NCBI GenBank assembly: GCA_903856805.1
Contig: CAIOCZ010000028.1
Span: forward strand, 1-64,000
Reading direction: 5' to 3'
Source of the DNA: an uncultured cyanobacterium
GTDB lineage: Bacteria > Cyanobacteriota > Cyanobacteriia > PCC-6307 > Cyanobiaceae
DNA: 64,000 bases
The notes under the pieces were generated by a model, which had not been told where the DNA came from, made no database searches, and saw only the letters and a program-made list of their open reading frames with translations. The position numbers and the translations under genes are program-made. Below, piece after piece: positions 9,433 through 18,851 of this stretch; positions within the stretch are counted from its first letter, which is position 1; every line of letters starts with the position of its first letter.

Positions 9433-10376
9433 GGTGCCTCGAAGTGATCCAGGCTGCGGAGGAACGACTGGGGCTTGCCGCTCACCGTGAGGAAGATCCG
9501 GCCGAGGTATTCCCCCAGCACCCCGATCAACAGGCTCTGCAGCCCTCCGAACAGGCAGATGGCCGAAATCACCGACAGCCAGCCCGCCACCTCCGTGCCA
9601 TGGAGCAGCACCCCCACCAGGAGCCAGGCCAGCACCGCCAACCCCAGCAGGGCCAGGGCCGCCCCCAGCAGGGTGGCCAGGCGTAGGGGCATCAGCGAAA
9701 AGCTGGTGAAGATGGTGAGCCAGAGGCGGATTAGGCGCCGCAGGTTATAGGTGCTCTCCCCCACGACGCGATTGTCGTGATGGACCTCCAGGATGCCGAT
9801 CGACAGGGTGAGCTGGGAGAGCAGGCCATCGATGTAGGGATAGGGGCCGGCATAGCTGGCGGCTTGTCGGGCCATCGTCCCCGTGACGCAGCGAAAGCTG
9901 GAGAGGTAGAAGCGCTCGGGGAGATCAAGCAGCCACTGGGCGGTGCGGTTGGCGAAGGCACTGCCCAGATTGCGCCAGCCCGCATGGCACTTTTGGCGAT
10001 AGTCGCCGTACACCACATCAAGGTGGTGGGCGCGGGCGTGGCGCCAGAGTCGCAGGGCCTCCTCCGGGGGGTTCTGGAGGTCGTCGTCCAGGTTCACCAC
10101 ATACCTTCCCCGGGCGTGGCGATAGCCGGTGAGCACCGCCTGGTGTTCGCCAAAATTGCGGCTGTGGCGGATCAACAGGGCGGTCAGCCGGCTCCCGGGC
10201 AGGGCCTGGCGCATCCGCTCCGCCGTGTCGTCGGGGCTGCCGTCATCCACGAACACCACCTCCCAGGGCTCCCCGGGCTCCAGGGCCGCCAGCCGTTGGA
10301 CCAGGGTCGCCACGCTGCCGGAGCTGCGGTAGAGCGGAATCACCAGGCTGAGCTCGGGAGCGGCGGCGGACATCAA
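9429..10376 (-). CDS. GtrB-like GT2 polyprenyl-phosphate glycosyltransferase
   Basis: ELSLVIPLYRSSGSVATLVQRL...VVFVDDGSPDDT...VVNLDDDLQNPPEE, with two C-terminal TM segments ending IGVLGEYLGRIF. Confidence 0.9.
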   Translation of the reverse strand: MMSAAAPELSLVIPLYRSSGSVATLVQRLAALEPGEPWEVVFVDDGSPDDTAERMRQALPGSRLTALLIRHSRNFGEHQAVLTGYRHARGRYVVNLDDDLQNPPEEALRLWRHARAHHLDVVYGDYRQKCHAGWRNLGSAFANRTAQWLLDLPERFYLSSFRCVTGTMARQAASYAGPYPYIDGLLSQLTLSIGILEVHHDNRVVGESTYNLRRLIRLWLTIFTSFSLMPLRLATLLGAALALLGLAVLAWLLVGVLLHGTEVAGWLSVISAICLFGGLQSLLIGVLGEYLGRIFLTVSGKPQSFLRSLDHFEAP

Positions 10377-10410
10377 GGCAAGGAGGGAGGGGGAGGGGGG
10401 AAGGGGCTGG

Positions 10411-11163
10411 TCAGCTCTGGCGTCGAGCCACCAGGAACAGGGAGCTGCCGAAGGGCAGCGGCAGCCGGCGACTGATCCGGGCTTCGGTGCGGAGCAGCTG
10501 CTCCAGCGCTCGGTTCAGCCAGGGGGGCGGCAGGTGCAGGTCCGATTCGTCCGCTGCGGAGCGGGCCGGGGCCAGGCGCTCCAGCAGTCCCTGAAGCAGC
10601 AGCAGCGGCGTCAGCCAGCTGTTCCAGTAGTGCAGCTCCAGCACCTCCAGGCCCGCTGCGGCCGCCAGATGGTGCAGCTGGGCTGGTTGAAAGCGCCGGC
10701 TGCCCATGGTGCGCTCGTCATGGCGACGGGCCAGGCAGGGCATGGCCGCCACGTTCAGCACCAGTAGGCCCTCCGGATTGAGCAATCCGGCCATGCCCGC
10801 CAGGGCCCGGGGGGGATCCACCTGGCGGTGGTACAGCACATCCAGGCTGAGCACGCTGTCGTAGCGCTGGGGCCAGCTGGCCAGGTCGTGCACGGACCAA
10901 CGCCGCACCGTCAGGCCGCGGCCGCCCGCCAGCTCCAGGGCCAGGGGGTGGAGATCGCAGCCCTCGGCGGCGGCCAGCCACGGTTCCCCCCGCAGGCGCT
11001 GGAGCAGGCCGCCGCTGCCACAGCCGGCATCGAACACCTGCAGCCGGCGACCCCGGCGTTGGGCCTCATCGCGGAGCACCGTCAGCACCCGGTGATGCAG
11101 GTGGCGACACCACCAGTGCTGGTCCTCCACCGCCGCCAGGGCTAGGTACTCCGCCGATTCCAT
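10411..11163 (-). CDS. class I SAM-dependent methyltransferase
   Basis: MESAEYLALAAVEDQHWWCRHLHHRVL...LQVFDAGCGSGGLLQRL; ORF extends to 11508 but the conserved start is at 11163. Confidence 0.8.
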   Translation of the reverse strand: MESAEYLALAAVEDQHWWCRHLHHRVLTVLRDEAQRRGRRLQVFDAGCGSGGLLQRLRGEPWLAAAEGCDLHPLALELAGGRGLTVRRWSVHDLASWPQRYDSVLSLDVLYHRQVDPPRALAGMAGLLNPEGLLVLNVAAMPCLARRHDERTMGSRRFQPAQLHHLAAAAGLEVLELHYWNSWLTPLLLLQGLLERLAPARSAADESDLHLPPPWLNRALEQLLRTEARISRRLPLPFGSSLFLVARRQS

Positions 11164-12323
11164 CAGTGCCCTTGAGCCAGCAGGGGCCCCAGCACCGCCG
11201 CCAGGCGCCGCACCTCCCGCCGGGGGAGGTAGGGATGGAGGGGAAGGCTCAGGATCGTGGGCAGCAGGGCCTCGGTGCGGGGCAGCGACCAGGATCGGCC
11301 GAAGCGCTGGATGACGTGGGTGTGCTGATGGCAGGCCAGGGGGTAGTGCAGGCCCACGGGCAGGCCCGCCCCCCGACAGGCCCCCAGGGCCTTGTCCCGG
11401 ATCGCCGCTGGCAGACGCACCACATAGAGGTGGTAGCTGTGGCGCCCGTGCTCGCCATCGTGGGGCAGTTGCAGAGCGGGCAGGCCCTCCAGGGCCTGCC
11501 GATACCACTGCGCCACCTGCCGCCGTTGGGCGAGGCGACGGTTCAATTGGGGCAGTTTGTCCCGCAGCAGCCAGGCCTGCAATTCGTCCAGACGGCTGTT
11601 CACCCCCATCTGCACAGCTTCCCGTTCCCCGTTCCAGCCGTAGAAGCGCAGACGCCGCAGGGTCGTCACGTCATCCCGGCGATTGACCAGGACCGCGCCA
11701 CCATCGCCGAGGGCCGCCAGGTTTTTGGTGGGATAAAAGCTGAAACAGGCGAAGCGCCCCTGGAGCCCTACGGATTTCGTCCCATGGCGGCTGCCGCAGG
11801 CCTGGGCGCAGTCTTCGATCAGGCTGGTGCCGTAACGATCGCAGAGGGCCACCAGCGTCGTCAGATCACAGACCTCGCCATAGAGATGGACGGCGATCAC
11901 GGCCCGGATCGGCTCCACCGCCTGGCTCAGCAGCGTCTGGAGATGGTCGGGGCACAGCACCGCCCCGGTGGGCGCCAGGTCGACGAAGACCGGCCGGGCC
12001 TGCAGGCGCAGCACGGCGGCCAGCGTGGCGTAGGCGGTGTGGGCGGGCAGGGCCACCCGATCGCCGGCCTCCACCCCGCAGGCCCGCAGGGCCAGCTCCA
12101 GGGCATCGGTGCCGCTGGCCACGCCCACCACGTGCTCAGGGCTCAGGTCCCGATCCAGCCAGGTGGCAAAGGCCGCCTCAAAGGCCGCCACCCCGGGGCC
12201 GAGGATCGTCTGACCCGATCGGATCAGCCGCCGCTGGGCCCGGCGCAGCAGGTGGCGATCGCGCCAGGCCTCCTGCTGGGGAAAGTTGAAGGGATCCAGA
12301 CGGGGCGGGAGCAGCGACATCAT
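11163..12323 (-). CDS. DegT/DnrJ/EryC1/StrS-family aminotransferase
   Basis: VVGVASGTDALELALRACGVEAGDRVALPAHTAYATLAAVL...LIEDCAQACGSRHGTKSVG...SFYPTKNLAALGDGGAVLVN. Confidence 0.92.
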   Translation of the reverse strand: MMSLLPPRLDPFNFPQQEAWRDRHLLRRAQRRLIRSGQTILGPGVAAFEAAFATWLDRDLSPEHVVGVASGTDALELALRACGVEAGDRVALPAHTAYATLAAVLRLQARPVFVDLAPTGAVLCPDHLQTLLSQAVEPIRAVIAVHLYGEVCDLTTLVALCDRYGTSLIEDCAQACGSRHGTKSVGLQGRFACFSFYPTKNLAALGDGGAVLVNRRDDVTTLRRLRFYGWNGEREAVQMGVNSRLDELQAWLLRDKLPQLNRRLAQRRQVAQWYRQALEGLPALQLPHDGEHGRHSYHLYVVRLPAAIRDKALGACRGAGLPVGLHYPLACHQHTHVIQRFGRSWSLPRTEALLPTILSLPLHPYLPRREVRRLAAVLGPLLAQGH

Positions 12324-13333
12324 CGGTAGGCGCCGAGATGGTCCCGGTAGTACGCCAGCGTGTGGGCCAGGGTCTGGCGCAGGGGACGGAAGGGCTCCCA
12401 GCCGGTGGCGTCGCTGAAGCGCCGGTGACAGGAGTAGTAGTCGCCTATGTCGATGCGTTGGCGTTCGCTGGGATAGGGCGTCACGCGCAGGCTGCCGGAG
12501 CCGTTCAGTTCGATCATCAGTTCGGCCAGGTCCCGCAGCGAGATTGGCTCGCTATGGCCGAGGTTGAACGGCTCGGGGGAGAGATCCCTCTGGGCCCCGG
12601 CCAGCAGCAGGGCATCCACCACATCGTCCACGTCGTTGAAATCGCGCAGCTGCTCACCGCCCCACACCTCGATCGGCTGGCCCTCCAGCAGCCGACGGAT
12701 CCAGATCCCTACAAAGGTTTGACGGGCATCCTTCACGCGCATACGGGGGCCGATTGTGTTGGTGAGGCGTAGAACACAGGTACTAAGCTCATGGACCTCA
12801 GCATAGAGCTGGTGATACATCTCTGCGGCAAGTTTGTTGATGCCATTCACGTCGACCGGTCGGGTGGGATGGTGCTCGTCTACTGGTAGATAGCGGGGCC
12901 TGCCGTAAAGTTGGCGGGTGCTGGCGAACACGATGCGTGCCTCCGGGTTCACGGTCCGGCACAGTTCCAGTAAGCTGAGCTGGGCACTGCAATTGATGGC
13001 CAGATCGGTGGCTGGATCACGCATGGAATCCAGATGACTTGTCTGTCCGGCGAGGTTGAAAATGACGGCCTGATCCCTCAGCAGGATCTGGAGGGAGAAG
13101 CGATCACGGATGTCGGAGAGATTGATCCGCAGCCGCTGTTCATAGCCGTGGATGTTCTGAAGATTGCCCCCGTACTCCGGAATCAGGCTGTCCACCACCG
13201 TGACCCGGGCGCCCAAGTCGGCCAGGCGAAGGGCCAGGGTGGAGCCGATGAAGCCGAGGCCACCGGTGATCAGAACCGCCAGCTCCCTCCAGTGCTCAGG
13301 CTGGGGCAGGGGGTCCGCTGAACTCGCAGGCAC
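12320..13333 (-). CDS. NAD-dependent epimerase/dehydratase (extended SDR)
   Basis: VLITGGLGFIGSTLALRLADLGARVTVVDSL Rossmann motif; VFASTRQLYGRP; NGINK replaces the usual YxxxK. Confidence 0.88.
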   Translation of the reverse strand: MPASSADPLPQPEHWRELAVLITGGLGFIGSTLALRLADLGARVTVVDSLIPEYGGNLQNIHGYEQRLRINLSDIRDRFSLQILLRDQAVIFNLAGQTSHLDSMRDPATDLAINCSAQLSLLELCRTVNPEARIVFASTRQLYGRPRYLPVDEHHPTRPVDVNGINKLAAEMYHQLYAEVHELSTCVLRLTNTIGPRMRVKDARQTFVGIWIRRLLEGQPIEVWGGEQLRDFNDVDDVVDALLLAGAQRDLSPEPFNLGHSEPISLRDLAELMIELNGSGSLRVTPYPSERQRIDIGDYYSCHRRFSDATGWEPFRPLRQTLAHTLAYYRDHLGAYR

Positions 13334-13401
13334 CCGCTAACCCCATTCACAAGAGTCTAGTAATTCTCTGTCAGGACGGCGCCGTCACCATGTATGGCGG
13401 A

Positions 13402-14574
13402 TCACCTGCCGTTGTGGCCCGAGTTGCTCTGCTGCGCCAGTGACGTCAACAGCGTTGTCAGGGCGGCGATGTGATGGGGCACGGTGTACTGGGCTGCGCA
13501 ACGCTGTCGTCCGGCCGCCCCCAGGCGCGCCGCCAGGGCCGGATCATCGGCCAGCCGGCCGATGGCCGCCGCCATCGACGCCCCATCGCCTTCCGCCACT
13601 AACAGGCCGGTGACGCCATCGAGAACCACGTCCGGGATCCCCGCATGGCGGGTGGCCACCACCGGCAGGCCCTGGAGCTGGGCCTCCATCACCGCCACCG
13701 GCGATCCCTCCTGATCGCCGTCGGGCCCGGTGAGGGAATGCTGCAGAAAGCCGCGGCAGTCGCCCATCCAGGCGGCGATCTGGGCCGGGGTCTGCAGCCC
13801 GGCGAACTGCACCCGTCCCGCCAGGTCTTTGGCGGCCGCCCGTTGCCGGGCCGCTGTCAGGAGGGGGCCCTCGCCCACCATCACCAGCTCCAGGTTGGGG
13901 CGGCTGCGGCAGGCCTGGGCGAAGGCCTCCAGGGTGATCAGGGGCCCCTTCTTGGCCACGAAGCGGCCCACCGCCAGGAACCGTGGGGGCGCCAGGGCCG
14001 GGGTGGCGGGCTGGTGGCCAAACCAGCGGGGATCGGCGCCGGAGGGGCTGATCAGGATCGGTAGGGGTTCGGGGCGGCCCTCGGCGAGGGCCGCCAGGGT
14101 CTCCCGCATCGGCTCGGATTTCACCACCAGGGCCGCCGTGAGCCGCAACAGCCGCCGGTAGCGGGGCCTGAGCCGCTCCAGATAGCGCCGCGACGACGCG
14201 TCGGCGCCCCGGAAGTGGACCACCAGCGGCAAGCCGGTGGCCGGCACCAGCTCCATGATTCGCACCGCATGGAAGCCGAACTCGGCCAGCACCACATCGG
14301 GCCGCTCCCGTCGGCAGATCAGGATCGCCACCTGGGAGGGGACCCAGGTGCCGAGGCGCTGCCAGCCGATTCTGTAGAGCACCTTGCTCAGCAGGATCGC
14401 CACTCCGTAGGCCAGGCGCAGGGGGGGGCCGCCCCAGGGCCGTTCATCGCCGCAGTAGGCCACGGTGCGGCAGGGCAGGTTTCGCAGGTTGGCGCGGATG
14501 AAGGTTTCGGACGGGGCGCTGCGGCTGGGGGCGAAGACCAGCAGCGTCACGGCGGGCGGGCGGGCCGGGATCAT
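13402..14574 (-). CDS. glycosyltransferase family 4
   Basis: FLAVGRFVAKKGPLITLEAFAQA...LQHSLTGPDGDQEGSPVAVMEAQLQGLPVVATRHAGIPDVV. Confidence 0.88.
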   Translation of the reverse strand: MIPARPPAVTLLVFAPSRSAPSETFIRANLRNLPCRTVAYCGDERPWGGPPLRLAYGVAILLSKVLYRIGWQRLGTWVPSQVAILICRRERPDVVLAEFGFHAVRIMELVPATGLPLVVHFRGADASSRRYLERLRPRYRRLLRLTAALVVKSEPMRETLAALAEGRPEPLPILISPSGADPRWFGHQPATPALAPPRFLAVGRFVAKKGPLITLEAFAQACRSRPNLELVMVGEGPLLTAARQRAAAKDLAGRVQFAGLQTPAQIAAWMGDCRGFLQHSLTGPDGDQEGSPVAVMEAQLQGLPVVATRHAGIPDVVLDGVTGLLVAEGDGASMAAAIGRLADDPALAARLGAAGRQRCAAQYTVPHHIAALTTLLTSLAQQSNSGHNGR

Positions 14575-15689
14575 CGATCTGCCGTCGGGGCCAGCCAGGG
14601 GTTCAGCAGGTCCAGGAGGCGTAAGCGCTGCCGTTCCTCGCTGAAGCGTTGCCGCACCGCTGTGGCGGCGGTTCCCAGCCGGCGTCGTGCGTCGCCATCG
14701 GCCATCAACGGCACCAGGGCCTGGGCCAGCTGGCTGGGATCACTGCCTGCGGGCAGCAACCGACCGTTGTGACCATCCTCAATCAGCTCGGACGGTCCGG
14801 TCGGGCAGTCCAGGGCGACGCAGGCACAGCCGCTGGCCATCGCCTCCAGCAGCACGTTGGGAAAGCCCTCGTAGCGCGAACTCAGCACGAACAGCTCGGC
14901 CCGGCGGTACCAGTCGGCCAGATTGCCCACGCGACCCAACAGCAGGGGGCGGGCAGCGGCCGGCGGGGCCGGCCAGCGGGCGGGCCACGACTCCAGGCCC
15001 GCGATCACCAGGCGCCACCCTGGAACGGTGGCACTGGCCAGGGCAAAGGCCTCCACCAGAAGATCAAAGCCCTTCTGGTGGGGCTTGGTGCCTACCGCCA
15101 GCAGCACTCGGGTGCCGGGGGCGAGCTGCAGGCAGGGCTCCACCCGGGGGGCATGGGAGGGCAGCGGCCAGGGGATGGCGTTGGCCAGCACCGCCGGCCG
15201 CTCGGCTAGGCGCCGTTGCCGCAGCCAGGCGCCGATCGCGTCTGTCTGCACCAGATGCAGGGCCGCGCCGGGGTAGAGCCAGCGCCGCAGCAGCCGCCAG
15301 GGCGGGCTCAGGGGTTTGGCGCCGGGGTAATTGCGCTCAGCCACCACCACCGGCAGGTTGAGGCGGCGGCTGGCCAATAACAGCTTCAAGGCCGGCAGGG
15401 TGGTCATGCCGATGGCCAGATCGAAGCGCTGTCGGCGCAACCAGGGGCGCAAGGTCAGCACGCGCCCCGGGAATCGCAGCGGCCCCAGGCGCTCGCTCCA
15501 GCCCCCCAGGGGGGCTTCCCGGACCCGCTCCACCCCCGGGGGCAGGGGGTAGAAATCCGTCGCGGCGGTCGTGGGGGTGAGGAGCACCACCTGGTGGCCC
15601 GCGTCCACCAGCCAGCGGGCAAATTGCAGGGCCACCCGTTCGGCTCCGCCCGTGCCCAGGGAGTGGATGGTGATCAGAACCTTGGCCAT
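14571..15689 (-). CDS. glycosyltransferase family 4
   Basis: MAKVLITIHSLGTGGAERVALQFARWLVDAGHQVVLLT...LLAVGTKPHQKGFDLLVEAFALA...LFVLSSRYEGFPNVLLEAMASGC. Confidence 0.9.
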   Translation of the reverse strand: MAKVLITIHSLGTGGAERVALQFARWLVDAGHQVVLLTPTTAATDFYPLPPGVERVREAPLGGWSERLGPLRFPGRVLTLRPWLRRQRFDLAIGMTTLPALKLLLASRRLNLPVVVAERNYPGAKPLSPPWRLLRRWLYPGAALHLVQTDAIGAWLRQRRLAERPAVLANAIPWPLPSHAPRVEPCLQLAPGTRVLLAVGTKPHQKGFDLLVEAFALASATVPGWRLVIAGLESWPARWPAPPAAARPLLLGRVGNLADWYRRAELFVLSSRYEGFPNVLLEAMASGCACVALDCPTGPSELIEDGHNGRLLPAGSDPSQLAQALVPLMADGDARRRLGTAATAVRQRFSEERQRLRLLDLLNPWLAPTADR

Positions 15690-15694
15690 GGACT

Positions 15695-16627
15695 TCAGAG
15701 CATGGGCCAGGCGGCCGGGGGTTGGCCGGCCTGGCGCCAGTACTCGGCGATGCAGCGGCGCAGCAGGGGGGTGTTCACGATTAGCAGGTCTTCGGCGAGG
15801 GGGGGCAAGGGATCCGCTCCGGCGATGGAACGGCCCTCGGCCGCCATGGGGAGGGGATGGTCGATCGCGGCCACCAAGTGGCGCAGGAAGCCGAGATGAT
15901 CCTCCCGGGCCCGACTGCGGCGATGGCGGGGGCGCCCGGCTTCCTGTTCCAGTCGCTCCAGATCCCGCCGCAGCATTACCAGGGGCACCGGCAGCCCGGG
16001 GGGGGCGGCCAGGGGGGCCTGCAGGCAGAGGCAGCGGGCGTAGTTGCTCATCAGACGCAGCACCACATCGGCCGGCAGGCGGTTGAAGTCGAGCCGCGGC
16101 AGCAGGCCATGGGCCCAGCCGGCGATTGCCGCCAGCTGCCAGGGTTGATCGAGCAGCAGGTAGAGGTGATAGAGGGCGGAGCGGCAGGAGATCAGCCGCT
16201 TCAATCGGTTTTCGCGATTGCGGCGGCGGCAGCGCAGGCTGGACGGATCATCCAGCAGGGTGGTGGCCTCCGTTTCCAAAAGGGGCACCAGGGCCTGGGC
16301 CAGATCGAGATCCCCCGTCTCGGCGGCCCGATAGGCCAGGCTCACCTGGGCATAGGCGCGGTGATGGGGGCGGAAGCTGTTCCCCGCAGCAATGCCCCGC
16401 AACAGGGCGATCTGAACCCGCAGGTCGGACGGACGACTGGATCGGTGGAACAGCAGGGTTTCCACCGGCCGGTGCCAGTGCAGATCCCCGGTCAGCTGCT
16501 GCAGGGCCTGAAGGGCAATCTCCGGTTCGCCGTTCGCCAGGGCGGCGGTCGCCACCGCTTCCCAGCGCTCGATGCGGGTGCGGGAGCGCCAGCGCAGCCA
16601 AAGGGGGCGGGCGCGGAGATCAGCCAC
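15695..16627 (-). CDS. hypothetical protein (polysaccharide locus)
   Basis: ORF 15695..16678; a GTG start at 16627 (VADLRARPLWLRWRS) would cut the overlap with the upstream GT2 gene to 8 nt; no recognised domain. Confidence 0.5.
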   Translation of the reverse strand: MADLRARPLWLRWRSRTRIERWEAVATAALANGEPEIALQALQQLTGDLHWHRPVETLLFHRSSRPSDLRVQIALLRGIAAGNSFRPHHRAYAQVSLAYRAAETGDLDLAQALVPLLETEATTLLDDPSSLRCRRRNRENRLKRLISCRSALYHLYLLLDQPWQLAAIAGWAHGLLPRLDFNRLPADVVLRLMSNYARCLCLQAPLAAPPGLPVPLVMLRRDLERLEQEAGRPRHRRSRAREDHLGFLRHLVAAIDHPLPMAAEGRSIAGADPLPPLAEDLLIVNTPLLRRCIAEYWRQAGQPPAAWPML

Positions 16628-17609
16628 GCTGGGGTCGCCGCTGGCTTGCCCAGGCCAGGACCACCAGGGGCCAGCCATAGAGAGGACGGATCAGATACCA
16701 GTAGAGCCGATGCCAGAAGCGCAGCTCAAAATCGCCCGGGCCCTCCTCGGGCAACAGAGCTAGGGGCAGCCGCTGCACCACTTCGTCCGGCACCAGCAGC
16801 AACCGTCCCCAGAACACGGAGCGACGCAGCCGCACCAGCTCCCGCCGCACCGGTTCAGGGAGTTGGGGCCGGGAGTCGGGGACCAGGCGCCAATGGCCTG
16901 GGCCCCCAGCAGTTTCGGCATAGCGACTGGCGGCGGCGCGTCCGCTCCAGGGGCAGTGGGCCGCGGCCACCCGATTGGCCAAGGAGGTGGCCCGCTTGGC
17001 CGCCCGCGAGTGGGCCAGTTCCAGGGGGCCCGGGCGGAAGTCGTGGCGCTGGGCCCGGCCGGTGCGGTAGGCCACCGAATGGTGAATCACGCCGATGGCT
17101 TCCTCCGGCAGCAGCGATGGCGCCTGGCCGATGGCAGCGGCCAAGCGGGCCTTGAGATCCTTGTCGTCGAAGCCGTAGCCCTCCAGCAGTTCGTTGAAGC
17201 CGCCGACCTCGTTGAGCAGCTCCCGATCCAGCAGCCATTGACCGAGACGACCATTGGGGCCGCTGCCGAAATGGCAGACCCGGCCGGCCTCGGCCGCCAA
17301 CTGGTCGGGATGGGGCAACTGCTGGTCCGGCCAGCAATCGGCATCGAGCTTGAACAGGCAATCGGCCCGGGCTTGGCTCAGGGCGAAGTTGTAGGCCCGA
17401 CAGAGGTTCCAGCGCCCTTCGCCGTCCACCCGCAGCAGGCGGATGCGCGGGTCGTCGCCGAGGCTCTCGCGGCGCAGGGGTTCCTCACTGCTCCAGTCCA
17501 CCACCAGATGCTCGCCATGGTGGCGCCAGGCCGAGACCCGACCGATGGTGGCCAGCAGGTGGTCGTGGCGATTCATGGAGACCGTCACGATGCTGGTGAA
17601 TCTCGGCAT
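16620..17609 (-). CDS. GT2-like glycosyltransferase
   Basis: MPRFTSIVTVSMNRHDHLLATIGRV...WNLCRAYNFALSQARADCLFKLDADCWP...FNELLEGYGFDDKDL. Confidence 0.75.
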   Translation of the reverse strand: MPRFTSIVTVSMNRHDHLLATIGRVSAWRHHGEHLVVDWSSEEPLRRESLGDDPRIRLLRVDGEGRWNLCRAYNFALSQARADCLFKLDADCWPDQQLPHPDQLAAEAGRVCHFGSGPNGRLGQWLLDRELLNEVGGFNELLEGYGFDDKDLKARLAAAIGQAPSLLPEEAIGVIHHSVAYRTGRAQRHDFRPGPLELAHSRAAKRATSLANRVAAAHCPWSGRAAASRYAETAGGPGHWRLVPDSRPQLPEPVRRELVRLRRSVFWGRLLLVPDEVVQRLPLALLPEEGPGDFELRFWHRLYWYLIRPLYGWPLVVLAWASQRRPQRG

Positions 17610-17687
17610 GGACGGGATGGGGGTCCGGCGCCGGAATCCGGCAGCAAGGCGGGTTGGCTCGCACTTTAGAAACGGGCCGGTGCCCCC

Positions 17688-18851
17688 TCAGTCCAGCCGG
17701 GCCAGATCGCTGAGCATTGCTTGCGTCCGGCCTCGATAGGTGTGGGCGGCGGCCACCCTCAGCCGCTGCTCCAGCCCAGGCCCTGCTCCCGCCAGGGCGG
17801 TGTGGATGGCGGTGGCGAAGGCCTCGGCCGTGGGTTCGCAGAGCAGGGCCACCCCGGCGAAGGGCTGAAGGGCGTTGATTGCGGTGGCGACCACGGGCCG
17901 ACCGGCCGCCAGATACTCGAAGAACTTCATCGGAAACATCGCCTGGGTATAGGGATTCCGTTGAAGTGGCAGCAGGCCCAGATCCAGGCCCTTGAGATAG
18001 GCCGGTAGCTGGTCGTAGTTGCGGACGCCCAGAAAATGGACGTTGGCCAGTTGACGCAGGGCCGCCACATCCGTCTGGGGATCCCCTTCCCCCACGGGCC
18101 CAATCAGCACGAACGACCAGCCCGGTTGGCGCCGGGCCAGAGTCTCCAGTAGTGCTAAATCCAGCTTGTAGGCACTGATGGCCCCCACAAAACCGAGCCG
18201 CGGTCCAGGCAGGGCCGCCAGGTCGGGCGGCACGGTCAGGTCGGGGCTCAGGGCGCGGCCGAAATGGGCACCGTCGGCCACGTTGGGATAGAAAAATGTG
18301 TGCGGATTAAAGGGTGCCAGGCTGCTGAGCAACTGGGGCGAGGTCACGAAGACCGCATCGGCCCGTCGGCAGAGCTGCTGTTCCCAGGCCACGATCTCGG
18401 CCGCTGGCATGGCGGGCTGGGCCTGGATGGCATCCACCGCGTGATAGATCAGCTGGCGGTAGGGGGCGGGGGCCAGCACCGCCAGGGTCTTGGGGTTATA
18501 GGTCCATAGCCAGTCGCGCCGGAAGCCCAGGCCCATCCGGGCGATCGCCAAGCCCAGGCGCAGCACCTGGCGATTCAGCCAGCGGGCCAGGGGGTGGCTG
18601 GCGCCCGGGAGCACCAGGGGCGACCACACCCACACCCCGGCCCGGACCCGGCGGGGCGGCCGCAGCCCGTGGCGCAGGCGCTGCCAGACCCGACCGAGGT
18701 CGCCGCCGCCGCGGCGCAGGGGTCGCAGTCCGAGCGATTCCACATAGAGCACCCGATGGCCCAGGTCGGCCAGGCTGCAGGCCACATGCTGCTTGTTAGT
18801 CCACAGCGGATGGTCCCAGTCCGCTGTGGACAACAGCGTGATATCAGCCAT
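17688..18851 (-). CDS. glycosyltransferase (GT4-like)
   Basis: MADITLLSTADWDHPLWTNKQHVACSLADLGHRVLYVESLGLRPL...LGLLPLQRNPYTQAMFPMKFFEYLAAGRPVVAT. Confidence 0.82.
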   Translation of the reverse strand: MADITLLSTADWDHPLWTNKQHVACSLADLGHRVLYVESLGLRPLRRGGGDLGRVWQRLRHGLRPPRRVRAGVWVWSPLVLPGASHPLARWLNRQVLRLGLAIARMGLGFRRDWLWTYNPKTLAVLAPAPYRQLIYHAVDAIQAQPAMPAAEIVAWEQQLCRRADAVFVTSPQLLSSLAPFNPHTFFYPNVADGAHFGRALSPDLTVPPDLAALPGPRLGFVGAISAYKLDLALLETLARRQPGWSFVLIGPVGEGDPQTDVAALRQLANVHFLGVRNYDQLPAYLKGLDLGLLPLQRNPYTQAMFPMKFFEYLAAGRPVVATAINALQPFAGVALLCEPTAEAFATAIHTALAGAGPGLEQRLRVAAAHTYRGRTQAMLSDLARLD

